From CAZAKO01 sp964546145 (GTDB lineage Bacteria > Fidelibacterota > UBA2242), in assembly GCA_964546145.1 (NCBI GenBank), contig CAZJIU010000031.1, positions 1-24,335 of the forward strand: a DNA stretch of 24,335 bases. Reading direction: 5' to 3'. The position numbers and the translations under genes were made by a program. Positions 6,891 to 15,615 of this stretch are shown piece after piece. How positions within the stretch are numbered: position 1 is the first letter of the stretch; each line of letters opens with the position of its first letter. The notes beneath the pieces are model-generated. The model was not told the origin of the DNA. It saw only the letters and a list, made by a program, of their open reading frames with translations, and searched no databases.

Positions 6891-7922
6891 TCAGGAACTC
6901 AACGTCTTGGTAGATTTTCTGACGATAAATTCTGTTTCCAGAACGATTCGTTCAGGTGGCAAAGGGTCTGGTGATTCGATATTACGAATGAGAATCTCAG
7001 CGGCCCTTCTGCCGATCTCATGTTGAGGAGCCCGGATAGTAGTTAAGGCTACCGGATAAATCGGGGCGTAATAAATATCGTCATTGCCAATAATGGAAAT
7101 ATCTTCGGGAATGCGGTAATTCAGCTCGCGCAGAGCCGTCATAACGGCTAGAGCCTGTTGATCGTTAAAACAGACAATAGCTGTCGGAAAGTCAGCATTA
7201 CTAATCTGCTTGAAATATTCGTGAGTATTTTTATAACTGTCGTTGTAATCTGATCCCACCGAAACAATTTTATCCTCACGAAAAACCAGGGTGCTTTCGC
7301 TGAAAGCATGCCGAAAACCTTCAATTCTTTCCTGAGTATGGGATGAGTCCGGTGGACCGGCGAAATGCACAATTTTAGTATGTCCGCTTTTAATTAAATA
7401 AGATACTGCTTTTTTAATCGCTTTGATGTTGTCAATCGCGACCACATTAGCCTGGATGCCTTTGACATCTTCGAGCAAGACAAAAGGGTAATTAATCATT
7501 TTTAATTTGAACAGGTGCTCGATTTCCGCTTTACCATCGACGATCGGGGCAATAATTGAGCCCTTTATATCCTTGGTCGAAAAAAGGTGGGTTAGTTTCT
7601 TTTCACATTCATGATCATTTTCAGTACTGGCGACAATCACTGAATACCCTTTGCTGTTTGCATATTCCTTGGCACCGGTCGCGATCCAAGTATAGAAAGG
7701 GTAATTCAAATCTTTGATAATCAAGCCGATGCTTTTGTCCTGCCCCCCGTTTTTTAAATTGCGCGCTACGCCCTTGGGACGGTAGTTGAGCTCTTTCATT
7801 ACTCTAAGAATCAACTCCCGTGTTTCCATCTTGACAGTAGTTTTGCCATTGATGACAGCGGAAACGGTTCCTTTTGAAACTCCCGCCCGTTTGGCGACAT
7901 CCTCGATTGTTAAGCGTTTCAT
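6891..7922 (-). CDS. LacI-family transcriptional repressor
   Basis: A 343-residue protein. The N-terminal helix-turn-helix (LTIEDVAKRAGVSKGTVSAVIN, residues 4-25) is followed by the hinge helix VARNLKNG with Leu56, the residue that in LacI/PurR intercalates at the central CpG of the operator. Residues about 62-340 are a periplasmic-binding-protein-like sensor domain (SIGLIIKDLNYPFY, CFNDQQALAVMTALRE, ISIIGNDD, LTTIRAPQHEIGRRAAEIL). The ATG at 7922 is preceded by GAGG. It lies between GH3 (convergent) and GH8 (divergent), and CG-centred palindromes occur before GH3 and near the GH115 promoter, so it probably represses xylan genes until an oligosaccharide or pentose binds. Recognition residues Lys17, Gly18 and Ala22 differ from LacI and CcpA. 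The effector is unknown. Confidence 0.94.
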   Translation of the reverse strand: MKRLTIEDVAKRAGVSKGTVSAVINGKTTVKMETRELILRVMKELNYRPKGVARNLKNGGQDKSIGLIIKDLNYPFYTWIATGAKEYANSKGYSVIVASTENDHECEKKLTHLFSTKDIKGSIIAPIVDGKAEIEHLFKLKMINYPFVLLEDVKGIQANVVAIDNIKAIKKAVSYLIKSGHTKIVHFAGPPDSSHTQERIEGFRHAFSESTLVFREDKIVSVGSDYNDSYKNTHEYFKQISNADFPTAIVCFNDQQALAVMTALRELNYRIPEDISIIGNDDIYYAPIYPVALTTIRAPQHEIGRRAAEILIRNIESPDPLPPERIVLETEFIVRKSTKTLSS

Positions 7923-8178
7923 TCGGTTTTCCTCACTCTCCCCTTATAATCCCTTGGTGACAAACAGCCGGGATTGGGTTAACGCCAGAAGTTTTTAATT
8001 CAATTTGCAAGTAACCAGTAATTAAATTCGTAAACCAAGTAAATATGGTGTAATTTAGTAAAAAAATTAAACAGACATAATCCAAAATTTTTATTGAAAA
8101 TTGTATCCGACAAAGATATTTAAATGGACGATGGAAAAGGCTTTTTTTAAGAATAACATTAAGGTTATATTATGAGTA
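7923..8178. promoter_or_regulatory. Divergent lacI / GH8 control region
   Basis: Rightward, TTGAAA (8094-8099) and TATTTA (8117-8122) form a sigma70-like pair with a 17-bp spacer, predicting a start near 8129. AAAAGGCTTTT (8135-8145), just downstream, looks like the GH3 operator AAAAGCGCTTTT with one base lost at the centre, so it may be a weak or broken operator. No convincing leftward promoter for lacI was found, and nothing else gene-like is visible in the 256 bp. Confidence 0.45.
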
Positions 8179-8204
8179 ATGTCAGTTACTTTTCCGAGCA
8201 ATAA
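8172..8204 (+). other. Possible 10-codon upstream ORF overlapping GH8 start
   Basis: ATG at 8172 opens a frame encoding MSNVSYFSEQ and ending in TAA at 8204, overlapping the GH8 start (8179) in another frame. The only Shine-Dalgarno-like sequence, AAGG (8161-8164), lies 7 nt before this ATG but 14 nt before the GH8 ATG, so ribosomes would be better placed for the short frame. It could modulate GH8 translation or be accidental. Confidence 0.25.
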
Positions 8205-9519
8205 TCTAAACCTGTATATCCAAAATCTCCTTTTTAGCAAATCTATCAGAATTATCTTAGTTCTGCTGTTGGCTGGAAATTCCTTTATACTTGGTATGAC
8301 CACAAAAACTCAGGTTAAGAAAAAGGACGGAGCATATTTCACCGGTGTATATCCCGATTTGTTTAGCGAGCTATTGGGCTTAAGTGAATCAACAGTAAAG
8401 GTTAAAATTGATAGTGCTTTTGAGCAATTATTTTACGGTGAGCCGAATAACCAGCGGGTTTATTACCTGGTAGATCCCGATATGGCATATATCAAGGATA
8501 TTCTGAATAATGATATCCGGACCGAGGGTATGTCCTACGGGATGATGATAGCGGTGCAGCTGAATAAAAAGAGCGAGTTTGATCGTCTCTGGAAATGGTC
8601 AAAAACTTATATGCAGCATCAAGCCGGTGCGCGCAAGGGCTATTTTGCCTGGCACTGTAAAATTGACGGCAGCCAACTGAATCCGAATTCGGCGGCTGAT
8701 GGTGAAGAATGGTTTGTCATGGCACTCTTGTTTGCCTCCGCCAGATGGGGTGACGGCAAAGGTATTTTTAATTATCACCAGGAGGGCCAAGCCATTCTGG
8801 ATGCTATGCTCCATAAATCTGAATCAGCCAGTGGTAAAAATATTGCGACCAATATGTTTAATAAGGAAGAGAAGCTGGTCGTATTTGTGCCAACGAAAAA
8901 TGTGGATAGCTTTACCGATCCATCATATCATGTACCCCATTTTTACGAGATCTGGGCCAGGTGGGCTGATCAGGATAACCAATTCTGGTGTGAAGCCGCT
9001 GCTGCCAGTCGCAATTTCTTGAAAAGAGCAGCCCATCCGTTGACCGGGCTGCTGCCCGACTATGCCAACTTCGACGGGACAGCTCTGGATTCACCATGGG
9101 GTGGGGGGCATTCTAATTTTCAGTACGATGCCTGGCGGGTGGCAATGAACATCGCGCTGGATTATTCCTGGTTTGCCGAGGATGAGTGGGCAGTGCTCCA
9201 GTCCAACCGTTTGCTGGATTTCTTTTATTCACAAGGAATAGGCAGCTATGGGGACCGCTATACCCTGGATGGTAAAAAACTATCTAATAATCACAGTACC
9301 GGATTGGTAGCGATGAATGCGGTTGCGGCTCTGGCGGCAACGCATACTCAACGAAAAGAGTTTATTGCTGAGCTGTGGAATATGTCGGTTCCCGAAGGTG
9401 ACGGCAGATATTATGATGGATTGCTGTATCTCTTGGCACTCTTGCAAGTTAGTGGCAATTTTCGGATCTATGATTTTGGTAATGTGCCAATTACAAATTG
9501 TCAAAATATTGCCCGATAG
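8179..9519 (+). CDS. GH8 reducing-end xylose-releasing exo-oligoxylanase-like enzyme
   Basis: 446 residues. An N-terminal hydrophobic segment (about 23-39, IRIILVLLLAGNSFILG) after a 22-residue lead suggests export or an inner-membrane anchor, unusual because the well-studied Rex enzymes are cytoplasmic. The rest is one GH8 (alpha/alpha)6 barrel. The predicted general acid is Glu116 in RTEGMSYGMM, an Asp in SAADGEEW (Asp174) is conserved, and the predicted base is Asp317 in FQYDAWRV. His372 (NNHSTGLVAMNA) falls near the position of the Rex His that contacts the reducing-end sugar. Likely reaction: release of xylose from the reducing end of xylo-oligosaccharides; an endo-acting GH8 cannot be excluded. 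The start is uncertain because no good ribosome binding site precedes 8179. It stops 124 bp before GH115. Confidence 0.87.
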   Translation: MSVTFPSNNLNLYIQNLLFSKSIRIILVLLLAGNSFILGMTTKTQVKKKDGAYFTGVYPDLFSELLGLSESTVKVKIDSAFEQLFYGEPNNQRVYYLVDPDMAYIKDILNNDIRTEGMSYGMMIAVQLNKKSEFDRLWKWSKTYMQHQAGARKGYFAWHCKIDGSQLNPNSAADGEEWFVMALLFASARWGDGKGIFNYHQEGQAILDAMLHKSESASGKNIATNMFNKEEKLVVFVPTKNVDSFTDPSYHVPHFYEIWARWADQDNQFWCEAAAASRNFLKRAAHPLTGLLPDYANFDGTALDSPWGGGHSNFQYDAWRVAMNIALDYSWFAEDEWAVLQSNRLLDFFYSQGIGSYGDRYTLDGKKLSNNHSTGLVAMNAVAALAATHTQRKEFIAELWNMSVPEGDGRYYDGLLYLLALLQVSGNFRIYDFGNVPITNCQNIAR

Positions 9520-9532
9520 GTCTCCATTCCGT

Positions 9533-9573
9533 TTGACACTGAAGGTGATTATTTGTAATATTGAATCGTTTCA
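9533..9573 (+). promoter_or_regulatory. Promoter and operator-like palindrome for the GH115-ara-xylanase operon
   Basis: A consensus TTGACA (9533-9538) is followed after 17 bp by TAATAT (9556-9561). TGAATCGTTTCA (9562-9573) lies directly after, over the predicted start. It is centred on CG and symmetric at 10 of 12 positions. It shares AAnCGnTT with the GH3 operator but not the flanks, so common control by the LacI-family protein is plausible, not shown. The unit begins 13 bp after the GH8 stop, so GH115 and later genes need not depend on GH8 transcription. Confidence 0.55.
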
Positions 9574-9643
9574 TAGATCTTTTAATAGGGAAATAATTTT
9601 TACCCTAAAAGCATAGAGAATTTGAGGTAACAAGGGGATAGAT

Positions 9644-12610
9644 ATGTATTCTATTGGGAATCGAAAAGTAAGGCGTATCAGTCTTGATTATCGTTGTCTT
9701 CGATGGTCAGGTTTGGTAAGACCAATGATAAATTTCCTGATAGGAATAAGTTTAAGCTATATTTTGCAGAATGTTGTCCTGGCTGGCAGTGGGGGATCGT
9801 ATGTTACCACTGAGAAAAGGGATGGGAGTTTTACACTTGCTGCGGCTGGTAAGGTTGTGCCATTGCTTGCCAGTTCCCAGGACTATCCCGGTGTTATCCG
9901 GGTTCTCAAACTGCTTCAGAATGACATTATGCAGGTTACTGATGTCCAGCCAGCTTTGGTACTCGATACTATTCCCGGGGAGCAGAAAATTGTCATCATT
10001 GGAACACTAGGTAAAAGTCCGCTTGTCGAGGAGCTGGTTCGGGACAAGAAGCTTAATGTCGAGGAGCTTGCCGGCAAGTGGGAAACCTTCTTGATCCAAA
10101 TTATAGAGCAACCCCTACCCAATGTTGAGCGAGCCCTGTTAATTGTGGGGAGTGATAAACGGGGGACGATTTATGGCATGTTCGATCTTTCCCAGCAGAT
10201 TGGTGTTTCTCCATGGTATTGGTGGGCGGATGTTCCAGTTAAGAAGAAGTCGAATATTTATATTTTACCCGGTCGTTATTCACAAGGTGAACCTAAAGTA
10301 AAGTATCGTGGAATTTTTATTAATGATGAAGCACCGGCGTTGACCGGATTAGTATTCGAAAAATTTGGTGGATTCAATAGCAAGTTCTATGAGCATGTAT
10401 TTGAATTAATTCTGCGGCTTAAAGGAAATTTTCTCTGGCCGGCAATGTGGGGCAGAGCATTTTACGACGATGATCCTGAGAATCCCCGGCTCGCTGATGA
10501 GTACGGGATTGTTATCAGTACTTCTCACCATGAACCAATGATGCGGGCTCATGACGAATGGCGCCGTTATGGCAAAGGTCCCTGGAATTATGAAAAGAAC
10601 GACAGTGTTCTTAGGGAATTCTGGAGGGAAGGTATTCGCCGAATGGGTAATTATGAAAGCATTGTGACCCTGGCAATGCGTGGTGACGGTGATGAAGCCA
10701 TGAGTCCGACTGCAAACGTTGCGCTGCTGCAAAGAATCGTTGCAGACCAGCGGAAGATTCTTGCTGAAGTAACCAAGAAAGACGTGACGACGATTCCGCA
10801 GGTCTGGGCACTCTACAAAGAGGTTCAGGAATATTACGATAAGGGGATGCGCGTTCCCGACGATGTAACCGTATTATTGTGCGATGATAATTGGGGTAAT
10901 GTGCGCAAACTCCCGCGCCTGGATGAAAAACCGCGACAGGGCGGTTACGGAATGTACTATCATTTTGATTTCGTCGGCGGACCAAGAAATTATAAGTGGT
11001 TGAATACCAATCAGATCGAACGCGTGTGGGAACAGATGCACTTATCGTATGAATATGGTGTGCGCCAAATCTGGATTGTCAATGTTGGCGATATCAAGCC
11101 GATGGAGTTTCCAATAGATTTTTTCTTGGATTATGCCTGGAATCCGGAAGGATTACCAGTCGATCGTTTGCCCGAGTATACCCAGCGCTGGGCAGAAGAG
11201 CAGTTTGGGGCAGAGTATTCCCAGGAAATTGCCGAGATATTAGCCCGGTATACAAAGTATAATTCGCGGCGGAAACCTGAATTACTTGCCCCGGAAACTT
11301 ACTCTCTGGTTAATTTCCGCGAAGCAGAGACAGTTGTCAAAGAATATAACGAATTAGTTCAGAGAGCCCGCAAAATCGATAAGGAACAGTCTGAAGAATA
11401 TCATGATGCCTTTTATCAGCTGGTGCTCCACCCTGTGGAAGCCTGCGCTAATTTGAATGAGCTTTATTATACTGTTGCTAAGAATCGGCTCTATGCCAGT
11501 CAGGGGCGGGCAGCTACCAATAGTCTGGCGCAGAAAGCGCAGGAGCTTTCTGCCAGAGATGCGGAGATTACTAATTATTACAATAATATCATGGCTAATG
11601 GTAAATGGAATCACATGATGGATCAGACCCATATTGGCTATACTTACTGGCAGCAGCCGGATAAAAATGTAATGCCGAAAGTTGATCAGATCCGACTGCC
11701 TAAAAAGTCAGCAATGGGTGTAGCAATCGAAGGTTCCGATGAGTGGTGGCCTTCCGCAGGTGGTGAGGCAGTTTTACCTGAGTTTGATCGGTTTAATCAA
11801 CAGACTTACTATATCGAAATCTTTAATCGTGGAAAGAAACCATTTCAATATTCAATTGCACCGCAAAAGCCTTGGATAAAAATTGATGGTGCCCAAAATG
11901 AAGTTGAAATGGAGGAGCGCTTGTGGGTAAGTGTTGATTGGAATAAAACTCCCACCGGCGAATATCGGGTTCCAATTACAATTAGCGGACCGAATAAAGT
12001 AAAAGTTATCGTTCAGGCGTTAGTCAAGAATCCGGAAATCCCGGAATCTGATCAAATCAACGGCTTCATTGAAAGCAATGGCTGTATCTCGATTGATGCC
12101 GAGAATTATACGAATGCAGTAAATTCGTCATTAATCAATTGGCTCGTAATTCCAAATTTAGGTCGAACCGCTTCGGCGATAACTCCTATGCCAGTTACTG
12201 CACCATCACAAACAGCGGAAGAGGCTAGTCCACACCTGGAATATCGGGTTAACTTTTTCTCGACTGGTGAGGTCAATGTGAGAATCTATCTTTCACCAAT
12301 TCAGAATTTTACTCATGGTGAAGGATTGCACTTAGCCGTATCATTTGATGATGAACAGCCACAAATCATCAATGTCAATGAAGGTGAAACAGTGCCGGAT
12401 TGGAAATATCCTCAATGGTGGAATCAGATGGTGAGCGAAAATGTGAAGATTCTGACCTCGAAGCATTCCATCCGGAAAGTAGGCGAGCATGTGCTGAAAT
12501 TCTGGGTGGTAGATCCCGGGATTGTGCTTCAAAAAATTGTGATCGAAACCGGGCCTAGTAAGCCCAGCTATTTAGGCCCTCCTCAAAGTTATCATAGAAA
12601 CCTTCACTAA
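9644..12610 (+). CDS. GH115 xylan alpha-1,2-glucuronidase
   Basis: 988 residues, close to the usual length of GH115. It should remove (4-O-methyl-)glucuronic acid from xylan or long xylo-oligosaccharides. A hydrophobic segment at about 29-47 acts as signal peptide or anchor. It is preceded by a long basic stretch; Met28 (9725) is an alternative start, but AAGGGG before 9644 favours the longer form. Family-typical stretches are KYRGIFINDEAPAL (about 220), LKGNFLWPAMWGRAFYDDDP (259-278), ISTSHHEPMMRAHDEW (291-306) and VLLCDDNWGNVR (410-421). A middle helical region is followed by the GH115 C-terminal beta-sandwich domain (about 805-988, opening NGFIESNGCISIDAENYT). Catalytic acids are not assigned. 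It has no T9SS domain, so it is probably periplasmic. First gene of the long operon, 20 bp before galM. Confidence 0.95.
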   Translation: MYSIGNRKVRRISLDYRCLRWSGLVRPMINFLIGISLSYILQNVVLAGSGGSYVTTEKRDGSFTLAAAGKVVPLLASSQDYPGVIRVLKLLQNDIMQVTDVQPALVLDTIPGEQKIVIIGTLGKSPLVEELVRDKKLNVEELAGKWETFLIQIIEQPLPNVERALLIVGSDKRGTIYGMFDLSQQIGVSPWYWWADVPVKKKSNIYILPGRYSQGEPKVKYRGIFINDEAPALTGLVFEKFGGFNSKFYEHVFELILRLKGNFLWPAMWGRAFYDDDPENPRLADEYGIVISTSHHEPMMRAHDEWRRYGKGPWNYEKNDSVLREFWREGIRRMGNYESIVTLAMRGDGDEAMSPTANVALLQRIVADQRKILAEVTKKDVTTIPQVWALYKEVQEYYDKGMRVPDDVTVLLCDDNWGNVRKLPRLDEKPRQGGYGMYYHFDFVGGPRNYKWLNTNQIERVWEQMHLSYEYGVRQIWIVNVGDIKPMEFPIDFFLDYAWNPEGLPVDRLPEYTQRWAEEQFGAEYSQEIAEILARYTKYNSRRKPELLAPETYSLVNFREAETVVKEYNELVQRARKIDKEQSEEYHDAFYQLVLHPVEACANLNELYYTVAKNRLYASQGRAATNSLAQKAQELSARDAEITNYYNNIMANGKWNHMMDQTHIGYTYWQQPDKNVMPKVDQIRLPKKSAMGVAIEGSDEWWPSAGGEAVLPEFDRFNQQTYYIEIFNRGKKPFQYSIAPQKPWIKIDGAQNEVEMEERLWVSVDWNKTPTGEYRVPITISGPNKVKVIVQALVKNPEIPESDQINGFIESNGCISIDAENYTNAVNSSLINWLVIPNLGRTASAITPMPVTAPSQTAEEASPHLEYRVNFFSTGEVNVRIYLSPIQNFTHGEGLHLAVSFDDEQPQIINVNEGETVPDWKYPQWWNQMVSENVKILTSKHSIRKVGEHVLKFWVVDPGIVLQKIVIETGPSKPSYLGPPQSYHRNLH

Positions 12611-12630
12611 ATAACGAAAGGAAGTAAACT

Positions 12631-13776
12631 ATGAAGAAATATTTGCTGCTGTTTTTATTAATAGTGTTATCTTTAATTGTTTTAAGTTGTCAAGATAAGA
12701 GCGCTAAAAAAGCTGGAACAATGATCGAAAAAACAATCTATGGCAAGTTGCCAGATGGGCGGGAGGTATTCCAATATACGCTGAAAAATGCTGCTGGTGT
12801 CGAGGTCAAGATAATTAATTATGGAGCGATTGTAACCTCAATCAAAGTACCGGATCGCGACGGCAAATTGGCTGATATTGTTCTTGGGTACGATTCTTTG
12901 TCGGGATACCTCGGTGACAATGCTTTCCTCGGCGCCATCGTTGGCCGATATGGTAATCGTATTGGCAAAGGAAAATTCAAGATAGATGGAGAGGAATATC
13001 AGGTAACTGTCAATGATGGTGAAAACCATCTTCATGGGGGAAAGGTAGGCTTTAATAAAGTGCTTTGGGATGCAAAGGTTGTATCTTCAACTGCAGAACC
13101 TGCGCTTGCCCTGACCTATGTTAGCCCAGATGGTGAGGAGGGCTATCCCGGAACGGTAACCCTTACAGTAACTTATACATTAACCAATAAAAATGAATTG
13201 CGAATCGATTACGAGGGTAAGACTGATAAACCAACACTCTTGAATCCGACCCATCATTCGTATTTTAACCTGACAGGTAATCCGACGGAGACAATTTTGA
13301 ACCATGAATTAACTATTGATGCCGATAAATTTACCCCGGTCGATGCAGGCTTGATTCCTACCGGCGAGTTGGCAGATGTAGCCGATACACCATTCGATTT
13401 TAGGAAGCCCCAGAAAATCGGTTTGCGGATCAATGATCAGAATGAGCAGCTCCAATTTGGTCATGGATACGATCATAACTGGGTTCTCAATAATTATGAT
13501 CGCACCGTGCACAAAGAGGTGGAACTCTATGAGCCACTTAGCGGACGGTTGATGGAGGTTTCTACTGATCAACCCGGGATGCAATTCTATTCCGGTAATT
13601 TTCTAAATGGTACGATTCGGGGCAAGAATGGGGTGCTGTATCAACATCGCACCGGGCTCTGTCTGGAGGCGCAATGCTTTCCGGATTCACCGAACAAATC
13701 AAATTTCCCATCGGTTATTTTGAGACCTAGTCAAGTATATCGTCAGAGAACTATTTATAAATTTTCAGTCAAATGA
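12631..13776 (+). CDS. galM: Aldose 1-epimerase (mutarotase), lipoprotein
   Basis: 381 residues. Interconverts alpha and beta anomers of aldoses. The N-terminus is a lipoprotein signal with lipobox LIVLSC (Cys20), so the enzyme is anchored outside the cytoplasm, unlike cytoplasmic E. coli GalM. Family motifs: VGRYGNRIGKGKF (104-116), ENHLHGG (131-137), NPTHHSYFNLTG (205-216, catalytic His 208/209), QPGMQFYSGNF, and Glu346 in CLEAQCFPDSPNK as the predicted base. AAAGGAAG lies 6 nt before the ATG. It sits between GH115 and the sugar symporter, which suggests it prepares the preferred anomer of released arabinose, xylose or galactose for uptake. The family is sure; the substrate is inferred. The symbol is used in the family sense only. 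Confidence 0.94.
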   Translation: MKKYLLLFLLIVLSLIVLSCQDKSAKKAGTMIEKTIYGKLPDGREVFQYTLKNAAGVEVKIINYGAIVTSIKVPDRDGKLADIVLGYDSLSGYLGDNAFLGAIVGRYGNRIGKGKFKIDGEEYQVTVNDGENHLHGGKVGFNKVLWDAKVVSSTAEPALALTYVSPDGEEGYPGTVTLTVTYTLTNKNELRIDYEGKTDKPTLLNPTHHSYFNLTGNPTETILNHELTIDADKFTPVDAGLIPTGELADVADTPFDFRKPQKIGLRINDQNEQLQFGHGYDHNWVLNNYDRTVHKEVELYEPLSGRLMEVSTDQPGMQFYSGNFLNGTIRGKNGVLYQHRTGLCLEAQCFPDSPNKSNFPSVILRPSQVYRQRTIYKFSVK

Positions 13777-13796
13777 AATTATAAGGAGAACTTTTC

Positions 13797-15557
13797 ATGG
13801 GAACATTGCACATTTTAGACTGGATCTTGATTTTGCTCTATTTCGTAGTCGTTTTTGGGATCGCTTGGTGGGCCTATTTGAAAGAGAGACAATCGAAGAC
13901 TTCGAGTGAATATTTTCTGGCTGGCCGTAATTTGGGATGGTGGATCATCGGTGCGTCAATTTTTTCATCAAATATTGGTTCCGAGCATCTTGTAGGTCTG
14001 GCCGGTACGGGAGCGACCGATGGGGTTGCCATGGCTCATTACGAGTTACATGCATGGTGCCTGTTGGTCCTGGCTTGGGTTATGGTTCCTTTTTACATGC
14101 GTTCGAAAGTATTTACCATGCCCGAATTTCTTGAGCGCAGGTTCTCGCCGGTTAATCGTACCGTATTATCACTTATTTCTCTGGTAGCTTATGTACTGAC
14201 AAAATTGGCTGTAGGTATTTTTGCCGGCGGCGTTGTTTTTGCCGCCTTGATGCCTGAAGTGCAGATCGGTCCATTCAACAGCTTCTGGGTTGGTTCGTTC
14301 CTGGTTGTCATCCTCACCGGTATCTATACCGTATTGGGAGGAATGCGGGCGGTAGCTTATACTTCGGCAATCCAAACGGTGATTATTGTTATCGGATCCG
14401 GTCTGGTTACCATCTTTGGTCTTAGGGTGTTAGGAGGTTGGGATGCCCTCTATAAGATCTGCGGCTCGGAAATGTTCAATCTCTGGAAACCTATTGTTCC
14501 TGCTACTGTTCAGGCATCCTGGGCACCGGTTAAGGAGGCCGGCCGGATGGCCTGGTATTTTAATACTAATTATCCCTGGATTGGTATGCTCTTTTGTGCA
14601 CCGATTATCGGATTGTGGTATTGGTGCACCGACCAATATATTGTTCAGCGTGCTCTTGGGGCCCAAAACGAGCAGGACGCGCGCCGGGGATCAATCTGTG
14701 CTGGTTTTCTGAAGATCCTCCCAGTATTTATTTTCATTATTCCGGGAATGATTGCCTTTGCGATAGCTAAGAGTGGAACTATCCCCGCGATGCAGGAGAT
14801 CTTTTTCGACTCCCAGGGTCAAATAATTAGAGATAATGCTCAACAGGCATTTCCCCTGCTGGTTGCCAATGTACTGCCAATTGGTATCCGTGGCATTGTG
14901 GTAGCCGGTCTGCTGGCGGCACTGATGAGTTCACTGGCAGGTGCATTCAATGCCTCGGCTGCTTTATTTACGATTGACTTTTATTCAAAAATTAGACCCA
15001 ACGCATCTCAGGAACGACTCGTGTGGATCGGTAGAGTTGCAACAATGATCATGGTGGTAATTGCGCTTTTTTGGATTCCGATTATCCAGGGGGGCAAGGG
15101 ATTATACGACTATTTGCAGAATGTCCAATCCTATTTGGCACCACCGATCTTTGTCGTCTTTTTCTTTGGGGTATTCAACAAGCGGCTTAATGCCAAAGGG
15201 TGTCTTTCGGCTTTGATTGTCGGTTTTGTAATGGGACTGTTCCGGTTGGCAGTAGATACGCCGGTAAAATTAATTCACGATTTCAGCTATGCCGAAGGGT
15301 CATTTTTCTGGATTATTAATAATATATTTTTCCAATATTATAGTTTACTGATTTTCCTCGTGAGTCTGGCGGTGATGATAATCGTTAGCTATTCGACCAA
15401 TGAGCCTGATTTGAAGAAAATTAACGGACTAACTTATGGTACGCTAACCGATGAAGATCATAAAGCATCTCGTGCTACCTGGAACAAATGGGACGTCATT
15501 GGTTCCTGTGCTATTGTCGCAATTATTCTAGCTGCCTATCTATACTTTACCGGATAA
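13797..15557 (+). CDS. Sodium:solute symporter (SSS/SGLT family), probable pentose importer
   Basis: 586 residues with about 14 predicted transmembrane helices, an inner-membrane sodium-coupled sugar transporter. The first helix contains DWILILLYFVVVFGIAWW, followed by SSEYFLAGRNLGWWIIGASIFSSNIGSEHLVGLAG, typical of the SGLT branch. LAALMSSLAGAFNASAALFTIDFY includes Ser378/Ser379, matching the Na2-site serines of vSGLT. AAGGAG precedes the ATG, and the gene lies 20 bp after galM and 58 bp before araB. Adjacent araBDA makes L-arabinose the most likely cargo, with xylose or galactose as alternatives. It is the only transporter in the window; no outer-membrane SusC/D-type importer is seen. Confidence 0.93.
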   Translation: MGTLHILDWILILLYFVVVFGIAWWAYLKERQSKTSSEYFLAGRNLGWWIIGASIFSSNIGSEHLVGLAGTGATDGVAMAHYELHAWCLLVLAWVMVPFYMRSKVFTMPEFLERRFSPVNRTVLSLISLVAYVLTKLAVGIFAGGVVFAALMPEVQIGPFNSFWVGSFLVVILTGIYTVLGGMRAVAYTSAIQTVIIVIGSGLVTIFGLRVLGGWDALYKICGSEMFNLWKPIVPATVQASWAPVKEAGRMAWYFNTNYPWIGMLFCAPIIGLWYWCTDQYIVQRALGAQNEQDARRGSICAGFLKILPVFIFIIPGMIAFAIAKSGTIPAMQEIFFDSQGQIIRDNAQQAFPLLVANVLPIGIRGIVVAGLLAALMSSLAGAFNASAALFTIDFYSKIRPNASQERLVWIGRVATMIMVVIALFWIPIIQGGKGLYDYLQNVQSYLAPPIFVVFFFGVFNKRLNAKGCLSALIVGFVMGLFRLAVDTPVKLIHDFSYAEGSFFWIINNIFFQYYSLLIFLVSLAVMIIVSYSTNEPDLKKINGLTYGTLTDEDHKASRATWNKWDVIGSCAIVAIILAAYLYFTG

Positions 15558-15615
15558 ATGATTTAGTATTTGAAATAGTTGACATAGTACCGCTTTTAAT
15601 CAAAGAGTTGAAGAG

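Noticed and set aside
15579..15584. Consensus TTGACA in the gap before araB
   Set aside because: No -10-like hexamer lies 15-19 bp downstream, and the start codon follows after 31 bp; araB is more likely read through from the symporter gene.
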